Shown: one piece after another, positions 45,115 to 56,340 of the stretch
Numbering within the stretch: position 1 is the first letter of the stretch
How the letters are laid out: the number at the start of each line of letters is the position of its first letter
Source: Ascaphus truei
Lineage: Eukaryota > Chordata > Amphibia > Anura > Ascaphidae
Reading direction: 5' to 3'
DNA: 64,000 bases
NCBI GenBank assembly: GCA_036426205.1
Contig: CM071570.1
Coordinates: 50,638,984-50,702,983, forward strand
The notes under the pieces: generated by a model
The model's database searches: none
Seen by the model: the letters and a program-made list of their open reading frames with translations, nothing else
What the model was told of the DNA's origin: nothing
Translations under genes and position numbers: made by a program

Positions 45115-45690
45115 TCTATATATGTTGTGGTTATTTTGGGGGTTCAATAGGAGCTTGTTAGGTGTCCAGTATGTTTTACAATTGTTGTTCAGCTAGTCTT
45201 GGCTGATTGGAGGGTGGCCACCTTCCTACCTAATTGAAGCTCACCCCCTCCCACATTTAAATGGTTAAGGGCTCACTCCATAGCATCTTCCACTCAGGGG
45301 AACTTGCTTGCTTGCTGTACGGTTGTGACAACTCTAATACAGAGTGCTTTTCCTGGTAATGTACAGGTGAATAAAAGCTTCAATCAGACTTAGAACTTTG
45401 CAACTAATATTGACAGATTTACTATTAATCATTCTTCCTGTTATTAAACAGGTTATTAAGAATTTATATTAGCATTAGGGACCCCTGAATTGTGGTCTGC
45501 CGTGCAGTTGGCTCAGGGGCTTACAACAATTTTGGCCAAAAATGTCAAACTAAAAGACCATTTTATTTAATAGATTTATACATATATATTTAGGCACTGT
45601 ACCGTGAATGGGTTTCACTGGATGTGCTAAAACTGAGCTCTGTCTGTGTTTTATGTTCTGTCTCTGGTTTTAAATGATTATTAATAAATA
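44203..45690. repeat. nested inverted and direct repeats, about 648-bp unit
   Basis: Order: segment A inverted (44203-44504), segment B (44505-44840), A direct (44840-45150), B (45150-45470), A partial (45470-45690). GTTAGGTGTCCAGTATG recurs at 44509 and 45157; TGAATTGTGGTCTGCCG recurs at 44850 and 45487 and inverted near 44490. The B part has GGTGAATAAAAGCTTC. This tandem-plus-inverted layout is common for PLE and foldback ends but no RT, endonuclease or hammerhead-like core is visible. Confidence 0.7.
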
Positions 45691-45719
45691 ACATTCTCAC
45701 AATTATTTTACAGGTGTAA

Positions 45720-46150
45720 CTACACAAGAGATAGCCTGAAGATGTCAGTTGAAGATGATTGCATATTTGGAAGATAATTGAAGAAGATTGTTGTATTTCA
45801 CAAAGTCTTTGTTATTTATCTTTAAATTGTCATTTACTGTAATCTAATAAAAAAATGTCATACTTTGAAAATACTCTTTAGTCTTATGAAGTTTTTAGGT
45901 GAATAAGTGGTGGGTACATTTAAATAAATGGGATACCATATCATATGAAATTAACAGGAATAAGGGCTGGGTTACATTGTATTTAGATTAAAGACACAAT
46001 AGCACATTAGCACCGCGTATCATTATTGCAGAGGTCTACACAAAAATGAAAACTCAATTTCTTCCAGTTGGTACACACTCGCGAGTCAGTTGTGCTCACC
46101 CCGCAAAACGTTAATAGTTGCCGCAAACTTAGACACATCTCATGGGGCCC
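45720..46150. other. no gene recognised
   Basis: AT-rich spacer downstream (minus sense) of BEN-like copy B. Confidence 0.35.
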
Positions 46151-46159
46151 ACGCCAGCT

Positions 46160-46745
46160 GTAAATCCTACATCATCTGTATTTATACTACTTCTGCAGAC
46201 CATCTAAAGTAGCTCCCTTCAAATTGCTCAGAATAGCCTTCTTATCACACGAGACATCAAATTTCACTTTTCTGGCCCAATAGGAATATAGCTTGATAGG
46301 CACATAATCATGGAATATCAACTGGGCAAATGTGGTTGTCCCCGTTAGCATGCAGCATATCTGTACATGGTTCTTTCTGTATTATGGACAGAAGGATGTC
46401 AGGTAGAGGTACCACAGTGACAGGGATACTTGTAGATCTCCACCCACGTGGTTCAGTTACCACAGGTGTACATTGGAAAATAGGCACAGGTAACTGCTCT
46501 TGGATGCCACTTTCCTGCAGGGGGACTCAGAAGCATGTGGGCCATAGACACAATGTCATCATCACTGAATGAGCAGGACAATCTGTAAGGGCTTTCTGGC
46601 ACCTCAGTATTGCTTTGAGGCACATTCAATAGTCTATTCCCAAGGTAATCGAGACAATCTATGCGACTATATGGTCCATTATCTCTAACATGAGGTTCAT
46701 TTCAGTGGCAGTTCTAGCCATGGGTGTGCAAGGCATACCAACATC
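46160..46745 (-). pseudogene. BEN-domain-like gene, copy B (decayed)
   Basis: Minus strand, in several frames: EMNLMLEIMDHIV (compare MDHIVKCIDGLYS in copy A), SPYR and SFSDDDIVS (copy A: SPYRPFFSFGGSDIV), then VTEPRGWRSTSIPVTVVPLP (copy A: EPRRWRHITVNGDALCDIS), then AQLIFHDYVPIKLYS (copy A: AKLIFHHHVPFELYA), RKVKFDVS and a degraded final helix. The order and spacing equal copy A, but the substitutions differ, so the two decayed independently. Frameshifts and stops abound. Confidence 0.45.
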
Positions 46746-47166
46746 ACAATTGTCAAACAAAAATCCACTTTACAACCTAACGATATCCCTGAAGAAGACA
46801 CCAGTTAATCTTAGATTGGAACTCTATCCTTATTGGGGAGAGCAGGGCTTGAAGTGGAGAGCACTGGGTCGAGGTGAGGTTCACTAGGTCAGAGGTGTAG
46901 TGTGATGGTCTGAAGTTGTGTGTGCTTTATTCACAGTGTGTTGAGCTGGGTACAATGGGACTTGAGATTGACTGAGCTTTGTGATCTTGTCCTGAGCCTA
47001 GGCAGGAGTTTCTATACATTCTTCAGAGTTAGCTGTAGGTGTGATTGCCAATGGGAGTAAAGCCATCATAGAAGCTGGCTGTACGGGGCATTTCAACGCA
47101 TCATCTTGGTATATACCTTCCACCCTAAACAGGATACAAGATCTACTGTATCCTGGGGAATGTATA
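46746..47166. other. no gene recognised
   Basis: Nothing assignable. CTTTATTCACAG near 46929 resembles the polyadenylation side of other repeats here. Confidence 0.3.
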
Positions 47167-47904
47167 TGTAGCACTGTTTCCCCCCACCCACCCCCTCTGG
47201 GAGATTGTACAGCCTATGCTATGTGTATGTGGTGCAATACCTGTTTGGAGCAGGAGATACTGAGCTGTCTGCGTTGGAGAAAAGACTTGGACAGGCTTAG
47301 GTTCTTGTTCTCTGTAGTTCTTTCTCTGGTGTCAGCGCCTCCAGCCGTAGTGGGTCCCAGTGTGTCCGGAAGTCAGCCCCCACTACTGCATTCTTCTCCC
47401 TCCTGTCTAAGGACTGATACTCAGACAGGAGTGTATGGTGAATAAGGGTCTTTATTGGTATGCATGGTAGCAGCCACTGCAGTTCTCCCTGCAGTGGTGC
47501 AAGGTCTTGGAAGTCCCAGACTTCTAGATGGTGCAGGCCCTGGTTTTACAGGCCTTGGTGGCTGAGCCTGTTGTTACCTCAGTCTTTGGACTGAGGGTGA
47601 GCATGCTCATCCCTGCCATGGGAGAGACTCACAGCTCTTTCTTCACTGGAGCAGGAAACAGACTGAGGTTAACTTTCCACACCCTCCTGGAAGACTCTGG
47701 AAGGGGCGGGCTCATGGACAGTACCTATCCCTGATAGGCTTACACAGGCCATGAGTCACCACTTACTTCCATCACTCACAAGAGGGGCATAAGGGGGGGT
47801 CAAGAACCCATAGATTTAACCTGTTACTGCCTGCAGCTAACATGATTTACATAACAGATATACTATGGGGGAAAGAGAGGTACTATGGTACATACCCTGT
47901 TACA
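47167..47904. repeat. probable solo LTR with TATA target duplication
   Basis: Begins TGTAGCACTGTTTCC and ends CATACCCTGTTACA (TG...CA), 738 bp, flanked by TATA at 47163-47166 and 47905-47908. Its start and an internal CAGCGCCTCCAG are shared with the repeat at 40770. No internal retroelement genes are present, consistent with recombination between two LTRs. Small ORFs inside have no motif. Confidence 0.5.
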
Positions 47905-47908
47905 TATA

Positions 47909-50689
47909 GATAGGTGGTGATGAAGGTTGAGGGGAAAGAGGAGGACAAGCATAAGTAATATATGTAATATACTGTATAGTAATGGGCTGTGTGGTAGCCT
48001 ACTGTATGTATAAAGAAAAAGACAGCTCCTATTTAATGCACTTTTGAAATACTTAGGTATATTTGGTCTACAAATAAGGCCTATAGGATAATGTTTTATT
48101 GTAATGGCAATGAGAAGTTCAGATAGAAAAAGATAGACAAAAAACTTTTATTTGGATAATTTATCAGATGGTAAATGTGCATCTTATGCCCTAAGAAGCT
48201 GCACATCTTTATGTTTATCTGTAGAAGAAACATAAATCCCAATTTTTTCATTAACACCCAGTGTCCTTCTGAAGTTTTGCACATGTCATGAAGGGCAGCA
48301 CCCCGGTGCACTTCTGATGTAAGCTGCACCTAATGGGGCTTTGATCATTTTCTAGGGTCAACACTAAAACAACAGGGGAAGTGATTGCGTGAGTGCTCAG
48401 GAGAGCAGTCACATGACCACTAGTACCGGTGTGTCCTAGCCACAGGAATGACCCTCCCACACAAAAGGGGTTAATAAAGAACAACATTTTGTACGTATCT
48501 TGCTTATCAGTTTTTTTGCATAGATGCAACATAGATCTGTCTTGTATGTTCAATATAACTGACTTAAAAAGGGACATTCTTAACTGCAATTATTATTAGT
48601 ATTTACCGCAATGTAAAAATATATTTCTTGTTCACATTTATTTGCAGCATTCTCTCAGCCAAGCAAAAAAACAATACAAACAACAGGTAGGTAAGCAAAA
48701 CCCCCACCTTTTTTTTACACTCTAGAAAAAAAACACATGGTTGACATAAGATTTGTGCATTTGAATCGCATTTAAAAACAAAATTCTCTTACTGTTTATT
48801 AAATGTTCTGTTGTATTCAAATGGTTTTAACATTCAATAATGAATATTTACCATAAGACATTAAACCGAAACGGAAAAAAATGTTGAAGTCTGGATTAAC
48901 CTACAGTATCTTACACAATTGTATTTTTTTTTTGTTGCTTTTCTACTTCATGTACTATATCGCCATCATGTGGTTTTAGTGCATCATTCATTTTTTTCCG
49001 GCATCAGACAAAAACAAGTGTTTACGTTTTATGTATATTTGGTCTGCATATGTTTGACAATATATTTGAATAAGGGTCTATTGACATGCATATTTTGCCA
49101 ATGCATTTTTAATAAATATGTAATTCATATAATGGAATTAGAATATATTACAATTGTGTTGCCCTGGACATTATATATCAAAATAAACATACTTGTATGA
49201 AAACCCCTATGTTTTATGATATTATTTTATATAAAAAATATCCCCATGTCCAAAAGAAAGAAAAAAACACTAATACTCACGCAAACCTCAGAAATGTACA
49301 ATATCCCAAGGTTCTGAATGTACTAATCATATTTTTGTGTGTGGTCATGTACTGTGAGGTATTTGGAAGGTGAGGGGCCTTGGAAAGGGAACGATTGAGG
49401 GAACTGGGGAAATGACTAAATAGCTACAGTAATGATGGGAAACTATGAAGCAGTTGCAGTAGACACAGTTAAGCACATTTTAAACGTCAGGAAAACCTGC
49501 TCGGCATAATAAATATTTATTTTTCTCAATTCAGTCATGGATTAAAATGTGATTTTAGCAACTCCTTCATTATTTTATCTGTTTGAACAAAGCTTTATTT
49601 AATGCACATTTTATGACATCATCAAATGTTAATGTGTAAATAGAAACACCCTAATGCTGTACTGCCTGCGTAGTATGACCTAATAAGCATCTATGTGTAT
49701 TTAATGAACAGTTTGCTTCTGTCACTGGACTGATTTTCATATTCCTTCGGGTCACTGAACCATCATTTGATAAAGATAATTCTGTGTAAATTCCAAAAAT
49801 TAGATCCTTAGCCCTGGAAAGCTTGAAACGGTTTCCCTTTAAGGGCTAAGAAACATGTGTTTCAGACATAGTATAAGGTGCTAATGAACACAGTCTTGAC
49901 ACATCTCTTTATACTTGCCTAGGTTTTCTGCACATAATGATTTCATTCAGCAGCTACTGCCCAAGCATAGAAAGTGCTGGTAAAAAAAAAAAAAAAAAAA
50001 ATCCCACAGAGTTTAGACGACCTTTTCCTAACTGCAGATTATTTTTTTCCTGTTTTCCTTTCTGGGATAACATAAATATTAATCAGCTGATATTTGCAGT
50101 AGTTGTGAAGTTATGAATGAGGCCAGACGGCTTCCCAACCACTCCATCTGCAAAATGGCAGCTTCTGGTCTTAGCTCACAGCCAAACAACAATTTCCCAA
50201 ATCCCCAAAGTGTACTCAGAGGCTTTCAAATTCAGTCAGGTTTTAATGTGCAAAGCAGAAATTCTGTCTCTCTTATATTTGCCATGGGATTACAGAAAAA
50301 ACACATTACTTTGCTGCAATTTAAGCTTTCTGAAGCTTTGACGTACAGTAATAGGCAGAAGTGTTGGCAGCAAAAAATGTTGGTTGGTTTCTTTTAATGG
50401 ACATGGTTTTTGTAGGTTTACTTTATAAATTAAATACCAAGCCCATGAACCATTTATAGCTTGGTAGAAAGGAACAGGTTTAATCATGCACACTGCTTAA
50501 CCACCTGTGTTCTGTTACTTAAAGTAAAATTCAATAGCACCAAATCTTTCATTTGGTAGCAGAATTTTACAACCATTTTCCTGAAGAAATATCTCTTATT
50601 AGGGTTTTAGTTTTGGGGATCTTAGGGATGAATCAACAAACCATGAGAAATGTTATATGACAAGTAGTACTGCAATACAATAAAAACCT
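47909..50689. other. longest repeat-poor stretch, no gene recognised
   Basis: About 2.8 kb of AT-rich DNA. The minus-strand frame at 48251-48589 (112 codons) and others have no recognisable domain. An A-run is at 49982-50001. TTTAAGG hairpin-like words occur at 49817-49850. It could be true single-copy intronic or intergenic DNA. Confidence 0.4.
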
Positions 50690-51651
50690 GCGCCTTACAA
50701 GTCCAATAACAGTAAATGTCCTAGAAATTCAATGCGAATTGGGAGAAATGTCCAAAGAGAAGTCCCTTCAATTCCTTGACCAGATACAGATTCCTCCATG
50801 TGTTGTGTGATATGAAAGAAAACAAAGAGAGAAATATAGTGCAACAATGCCAGCAATTGATTATGGCTACCACTGTCTAGGAACACAAAATATTGACTGA
50901 CACACCTATAAATTGACACTCAACAAACAAAACGAACATATGACAAACAGTGACAAGGCTGAAAATATATAAAAAAAAGCTAATTTAATATAAGAGTTAA
51001 AACAATAAAAATTGATGATATGCGATTGACAAGAAGATCACTGGTCCAGTAGGTTAAAACCGGAACCCTACTCACAGACTAGATGATGTATTCAGGTAAT
51101 GGATAACGGCCGCTATAGATACACATTCCTCCTCCGGTCACACTGGAGCTGTCATGAACGTGCTCCTGCGTTTCTTCGCGTTCCTCGGGCGGATGTTCCG
51201 TCACTGGGAGGCGGGCCTTGGGGAGGAAGGTACTTCCTGCTTCCGATCCACTTCTGACGCGCTGATCTCGTCAATATCTTCAAAAAAAGCTCTGAAGATT
51301 ACCCTACGCGTTTCGTGCGCATGCGCACACTTCTTCAGGGGTTATGAGTGATGTTGGTGGTTGCTGGTATATATTGCACTGCTGTGATTCTGATTGGCTC
51401 ATTCAAGATGCCTATCATCTTCACAGCAAATGCCTCGATCGATTACTAATTATAACAATCGATTCCACCGACATAAAAACAGCCTTACATATAACAAATA
51501 CACATTAAACAAAATACAATAAACACAGAATTCGAATTATCAACAATACTGAAACAAGGTGAAAATCAAATACACTGATGCTAGTGAAAATCAAAACAAC
51601 CTCTATCATTGTAGAAAAGCTCCCAAATCAAAATCAATGTTCAGGCCATTG
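50690..51651 (-). repeat. palindromic PLE, left inverted arm
   Basis: Inverted copy of the right arm, from GCGCCTTACAAGTCCAATAA to the reverse of the ORF's 3' end. It therefore includes an inverted copy of the last codons of the GIY-YIG frame (GLNIDFDLGAF region at 51610-51650) as well as the terminal repeat with a hammerhead-like core. Confidence 0.75.
51301..51342 (-). ncRNA. hammerhead-ribozyme-like motif
   Basis: Minus strand: stem I ACCC, core CTGAAGA, extra A, helix II GTGTGC-GCAT-GCGCAC (six pairs with one wobble), GAAA, C-GC-G, TA, GGGT pairing with ACCC. All core bases present. Confidence 0.65.
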
Positions 51652-52150
51652 GCCCCAAGCTGCCCACTTAATCAGTATAGGCAGAAACAAGCTAAAAGTA
51701 AGAAAGGCTTTTTTACATGTGTCAAATATTTAGCATGCTCTTATAGTCGTAATGCTAAGACATTCAAATCTAATGTGACCTCTAAAATATACCCTGTCAA
51801 ATCATTTATCAATTGTCACTCAATGTATGTTATATATTGACTCCAATGCCCCTGTGGCTTACAATATATAGGTAGGACAGGAAGAACATTCCAGAGGAGA
51901 ATATATACATATTTACAATATTAAAAAGGGACTAATTACTCATAGTGTTTCCCATCACTTTCTCACACACCACAATAAAAATCCAACAGGACTGGTATGT
52001 CAGGCAATCGAGATTGCGCAGGCCAATTTGAGAGGGGGAAATAGGTTAGAACAAACCAGTATGCAAGAGACATACGTGATTTATGAATTGAAGACACTCT
52101 CCTCAAATGGCCTGAACATTGATTTCGATTTGGGAGCTTTTCTACAATGA
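51559..52150 (+). pseudogene. Penelope-like element GIY-YIG domain (decayed)
   Basis: Plus strand: KKGFFTCVKYLACS, FKSNVTSKIYPVKSFINCHS, MYVIY (GIY position), a stop, then LQCPCGLQYIGRTGRTFQRR (YIG intact, following catalytic-type Arg). Further on in other frames: HSVSHHFLTHHNKNPTG (His block), LRGGNRLEQTSMQETYVIYE and NGLNIDFDLGAF before the stop at about 52148. At least four frame breaks. The RT is entirely missing; the left inverted arm abuts the domain. Confidence 0.75.
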
Positions 52151-52413
52151 TAGAGGTTGTTTTTATTTTCACTAGCATCAGTGTATTTGATTTTCACCTT
52201 GTTTCAGTATTGTTGATAATTCAAATTCTGTGTTTATTGTATTTTGTTTAATGTGTATTTGTTATATGTAAGGCTGTTTTTATGTCGGTGGAATCGATTG
52301 TTATAATTAGTAATCGATCGAGGCATTTGCTGTGAAGATGATAGGCATCTTGAATGAGCCAATCAGAATCACAGCAGTGCAATATATACCAGCAACCACC
52401 AACATCACTCATA

Positions 52414-52455
52414 ACCCCTGAAGAAGTGTGCGCATGTGCACGAAATGCGTAGGGT
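52414..52455 (+). ncRNA. hammerhead-ribozyme-like motif
   Basis: ACCC, CTGAAGA, extra A, GTGTGCGCATGTGCAC helix II, GAAA, T-GC-G, TA, GGGT. Two differences from the left-arm copy (C to T at 15.2 and in helix II), so this copy has begun to decay. It lies 0.27 kb after the GIY-YIG stop in sense orientation. Confidence 0.6.
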
Positions 52456-53039
52456 AATCTTCAGAGCTTTTTTTGAAGATATTGACGAGATCAGCGCGTC
52501 AGAAGTGGATCGGAAGCAGGAAGTACCTTCCTCCCCAAGGTCCGCCTCCCAGTGACGGAACATCCGCCCGAGGAACGCGGAGAAACGCAGGAGCACGTTC
52601 ATGACAGCTCCAGTGTGACCGGAGGAGGACTGTGTATCTATAGCGGCCATTATCCATTGCCTGAATACATCATCTAGTCTGTGAGTAGGGTTCCGGTTTT
52701 AACCTACTGGACCAGTGATCTTCTTGTCAATCGCATATCATCAATTTTTATTGTTTTATCCCTTATATTAAATTAGCTTTTTTATATTTTCAGCCTTGTC
52801 ACTGTTTGTCATATGTTCGTTTTGTTTGTTGAGTGTCAATTTATAGGTGTGTAAGTCAATGTTTTGTGTTCCTAAACAGTGGTAGCCATAATCAATTGCT
52901 GGCATTGTTGTACTATATTTCTCTCTTTGTTTTCTTTCATATCACGCAACACACGGAGGAATCTGTATCTTGTCAAGGAATTGAAGGGACTTCTCTTTGG
53001 ACATTTCTCCAAATTCGCATTGAATTTCTAGGACATTTA

Positions 53040-53436
53040 CACTGGCGACACACTTTATTCGAGCTCGGCTAGTCCCACGAATTCGGGTATACTCGGGTGT
53101 ATTGAGGTTTGTGACTGTTTTCTGCCCGAGTGCATTGCGTTATTTTCCAGGCAGGGATTGAAGTATTTTATTCCCGCTGGCTGCAATACTGCACAGTATA
53201 TATATATATACTGCATTACAATTCATGAATTTATGCCATCTGGTAGACACGCGAAGCATTGCAGCCTATTAAATCCTAATCATTATCATTTAACAGATCA
53301 GCCGCCCGTCAGCCAGGCATGAACCATGGCTGGGAAGGCAAATGTAACGGGGCTTGTCAGAGGTGAGGAGCGGCGCATTCCAGGTATCTGCCAGGTACAT
53401 ACTGGGTATTTGCTCGAATAAAGTGTGTCGCAGCAG
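53040..53436 (-). mobile_element. 397-bp TIR element inserted in the PLE arm
   Basis: Ends CACTGGCGACACACTTTATT and AATAAAGTGTGTCGCAGCAG, with TA at 53038-53039 and 53437-53438. It is the inverted equivalent of 9476-9874, including the central (TA)n and CCAGGTATCTGCCAGG. The uninterrupted sequence is preserved in the left arm (50705-50720), giving a genuine empty site. Confidence 0.85.
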
Positions 53437-53450
53437 TACTGTTATTGGAC

Positions 53451-54104
53451 TTGTAAGGCGCCGTTTTTTTTCTTTTATTGTTCCCATTGTCATTTTGATT
53501 TGTACAAATCAATATTCACCAGGCAGCCTAGCCCACCAATAGGGGGTCAACTCCTATGGAGGGGTCATTACACACTTATTCATTATAGCGCTATTTATAC
53601 ACCATCTTCCTTTTTTTTTTTTTTTTTACTGCAATACAATAGTTGTATTAATTTTGGCATATATGATAATTTTACATGCTAAAATATATTCTTCATTTAC
53701 ATCTTTGCTAATATTATTTAGACTGTCAGAGGTGTCAATATTACAATTTGAAGATAGTCTGCTGAAAAGTCACATACACATTCCATTTATCTCATTAAAA
53801 TGTGTCCATATCGGTTACTTACAGTTTTCTCAAAAGGTTTTCCTAGTACAGTATATTGTGGTTTTACTAGTGTTGTCAGAGATCGTCAGCCGAATTAATT
53901 TTTGTGTTATGATTTAAGAGACTTCCTATTTGGCTTGCAACCACAACCTTCAAAATATCATGGGTGAGATTTATATTGAGAAGGGCAGATTCAAACATGG
54001 TATGCTTTGAGTCATGAATGCCTAATTAAATAAATACTCTGCGAAAGAAAAAGACAAGACAGCAGGTAATAAATGCAAACTTCCCAACTACATTCAGATA
54101 GCCG
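53451..54104. other. no gene recognised
   Basis: T-rich DNA with a T-run near 53610-53627. Open frames are hydrophobic by composition. Confidence 0.35.
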
Positions 54105-54545
54105 ATAAAAGCAGCAAAACACCTGGCACTACATCTATTTTAGTTTTTTTGTTTGTTTCAGTATTGAAGCAGGGGGTCTCCAGAGCTCAACTATGTTGAT
54201 TTCAGCTCTGGGGATCCCCTGATTACAGTGATACTTACCTTCTGTACGGGGTGCTGGTATCTCTGCAGCAAGGGAGCTTGTGTGCCTAACAAAATGGTGG
54301 CTTAAATGTCCTGCATCACCCAAACCAATTAGAAGCCATGACATCACCCCTTGCAACTTCCTATTGGCCATCGTCACCAGTCATTTAAACTTCACAGAGA
54401 TACTGGCACCCCCACGGAGGTACAGGAAGTATCGCTGAAAACAGGGGGTTCCCGGAGCTGAATCAATGTAGTTCATCAATGGAGTTCCCCATTTCAATAC
54501 TAGAACTAAAAAAAAAATGTTGTTTAAGGTGTTTTGCTGCTTTAA
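54105..54545. mobile_element. MITE with GCAGCAAAACACCT ends containing the GCAGGGGGTCTCC repeat
   Basis: Outer inverted repeats AAAGCAGCAAAACACCT (54108) and AGGTGTTTTGCTGCTTT (54528) enclose an inner foldback of the GCAGGGGGTCTCC family (AAGCAGGGGGTCTCCAGAGC; GGGGGTTCCCGGAGCTGAAT). The right side is followed by TTAA; the left has ATAA, so a TTAA target is possible but not intact. Confidence 0.6.
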
Positions 54546-55662
54546 CACAATGGGATCTACGTACTATTGCAATTTTGAAGCAAAATTGGCACAAATTGCA
54601 TTATTTTGTGTTGCACAAACTAACATCAATGTATCAAGAACTTTGCTCCAATATTTGAGCCATTTGCATCAACTTGGCACGTCAAAAATTACATGACACA
54701 AAAGGTTAACATGAAATGTATCCATTTTAGTGCCTCTTTAGACCTGCAAGGTCTAAAATGGCATTCTTTTTTTTTTTTAGAAATGTCAAAACTTGGAGCA
54801 GCAAACATACAGTATTTCTACATATCATAACTTTTCTCACATATTTTATACATGGTGGAACTAGAGAAAAATATTACTTTAAAAATTGGGATACAACACA
54901 AATAATTGTTATAGTAGTATGTTATTTATTTTTGCGATAAAAAAAATTAATCCCTGATTTAAGGTTGCCTTATAAAATTACAAATGCCAAGCAAATTTTT
55001 TCATTTTTTTAAGAAAAGGCACTTGAAAAGTTGTTGGCCATGTAAAATTCATTAAAATGTCTCCTAATTTTCAGAGTATATCAATAAAAGTGAATCAGTG
55101 TTTTAGGCTGCATTACATATCCTCACATTTTAGGCAACTTTCATTAATCCATGTGCAACTTTCAAGAAAAGTGATTTTCATTAACTAAGTAAGTCATACA
55201 GTACGTTTGACCAAGAATTTAGTGAATTTGTGACTTTTACAAATCTGTACTCCCATCATGTGAGACACACAGTATGTACAAACAAATATCCTACTGTATG
55301 TAAAATGTATTCAAAGCAATGTAAATAAAATGGGTCTGTTTATCCATTCTAACTAAAATGGAATTAATACAATCTTTAAATGGTGAAACTCCCTCCACAA
55401 TCTTTATCTGCAAATACAGTACGTTATCTTCCTTTACTAAAACTTCCCTGACTACTTGAAGATTAAGGTGAACTATAGTTCAATAAAACTTTTCACCTTT
55501 ATACAGGTTTCTTTAGAAACATTTGCAAAGTAACTTTGACATCTTAACACATCTCCTCCAACTTTAAATCCTTTTTACCTGTCACAGAGGAAAACATTTC
55601 TCATTTGTGTCCCTCTGCTCCCATAAACCACAGGCCCCCTTGACACCCTTATATGCATGTAT
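54546..55662. other. no gene recognised
   Basis: AT-rich, repeat-poor. A short inverted pair TTTAGACCTGCAAGGTCTAAA occurs at 54737-54757. Otherwise nothing seen. Confidence 0.4.
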
Positions 55663-55820
55663 GTATATCTTTATTTGTATAGCCCCATCAATGTACATAG
55701 AGCTTCACAGCAGTAATACACGAGAAAAAAATCTGAGATATAATGGGAATAAGCGCTACAGACATAAAAGTAAACATTACTAAATAAGTCCCTGTCCCAA
55801 AGAGCTTACTGTCTAAGGCT
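55663..55820. repeat. TATAGCGCCATC-family repeat, copy 2 (short)
   Basis: TTTATTTGTATAGCCCCATC, AATGGGAATAAGCGCTACAG, ACATAAAAGTAA and GTCCCTGTCCCAAAGAGCTT. It breaks off where the GC-rich block begins. Confidence 0.65.
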
Positions 55821-55821
55821 A

Positions 55822-56340
55822 AGGCCCCGCTCCCTCAGTCAGCGCGCCTGCACTGCATGCAGACAGCGCGCTGAGAGGCAATTGACCGCTACCTGTGGTC
55901 TATAAGCTATAGGGAGCGGGAGTTGGAGCGGGGGGGGCGTGGTTTGAGCGGGGGGCGTGATTTGAACGGAGGGCTCTCGTGCTGTCGTACCCCCCCCCCC
56001 CCACGTTGGTCCCTCTCTCACTCCCGGAGCCCCTCGCACTCTGAAGCCAGGAGTCCCGTGGGCGGACAGCACAGAGGGAAGGACACACACAGGCACTCAC
56101 ACACACACACAGGCACTCATACACACACAGGCAAATACACACGGGGGTGAATCAGAACGGGGGGAATCGGAAGGGGGATCGGAGGAGCAGAAGGGAGAAA
56201 TCGGAGGGGGGGGATTGGAGCAAAGGGGGGAATCGGATTGGCTGCTGGGATCCAATCTGTGATTGGTTCTCTTGCGTGTCATGTGATGCGACACTCGCCG
56301 AAACCACGAGCTCCTTGTAGCTCTATCTGGCTGACGCGTC
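55822..56340. repeat. GC-rich repeat with CACACAGGCACTC minisatellite
   Basis: Begins AAGGCCCCGCTCCCTCAG, then GAGCGGGGGGCGTG units, a C-run (55990), CACACACAGGCACTCA repeats (56080-56130), and GGGGGGAATCGGA units. Open frames on both strands are due to repeat composition. AAGGCCCCGCTC may be a transposon end; no partner end was found. Confidence 0.5.

Larger units (their letters stand above)
52103..53450 (+). repeat. palindromic PLE, right arm
   Basis: In coding sense: ORF end, terminal repeat with hammerhead-like core at 52414-52455, then about 600 bp matching the left arm, ending CTTGTAAGGCGC. It is interrupted by the 397-bp TIR element at 53040-53436. Confidence 0.75.

Noticed and set aside
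49800..49870. Hammerhead-like words near GCTTGAAACGGTTTC
   Set aside because: The YUGANRA core and a helix II in the right order are missing.
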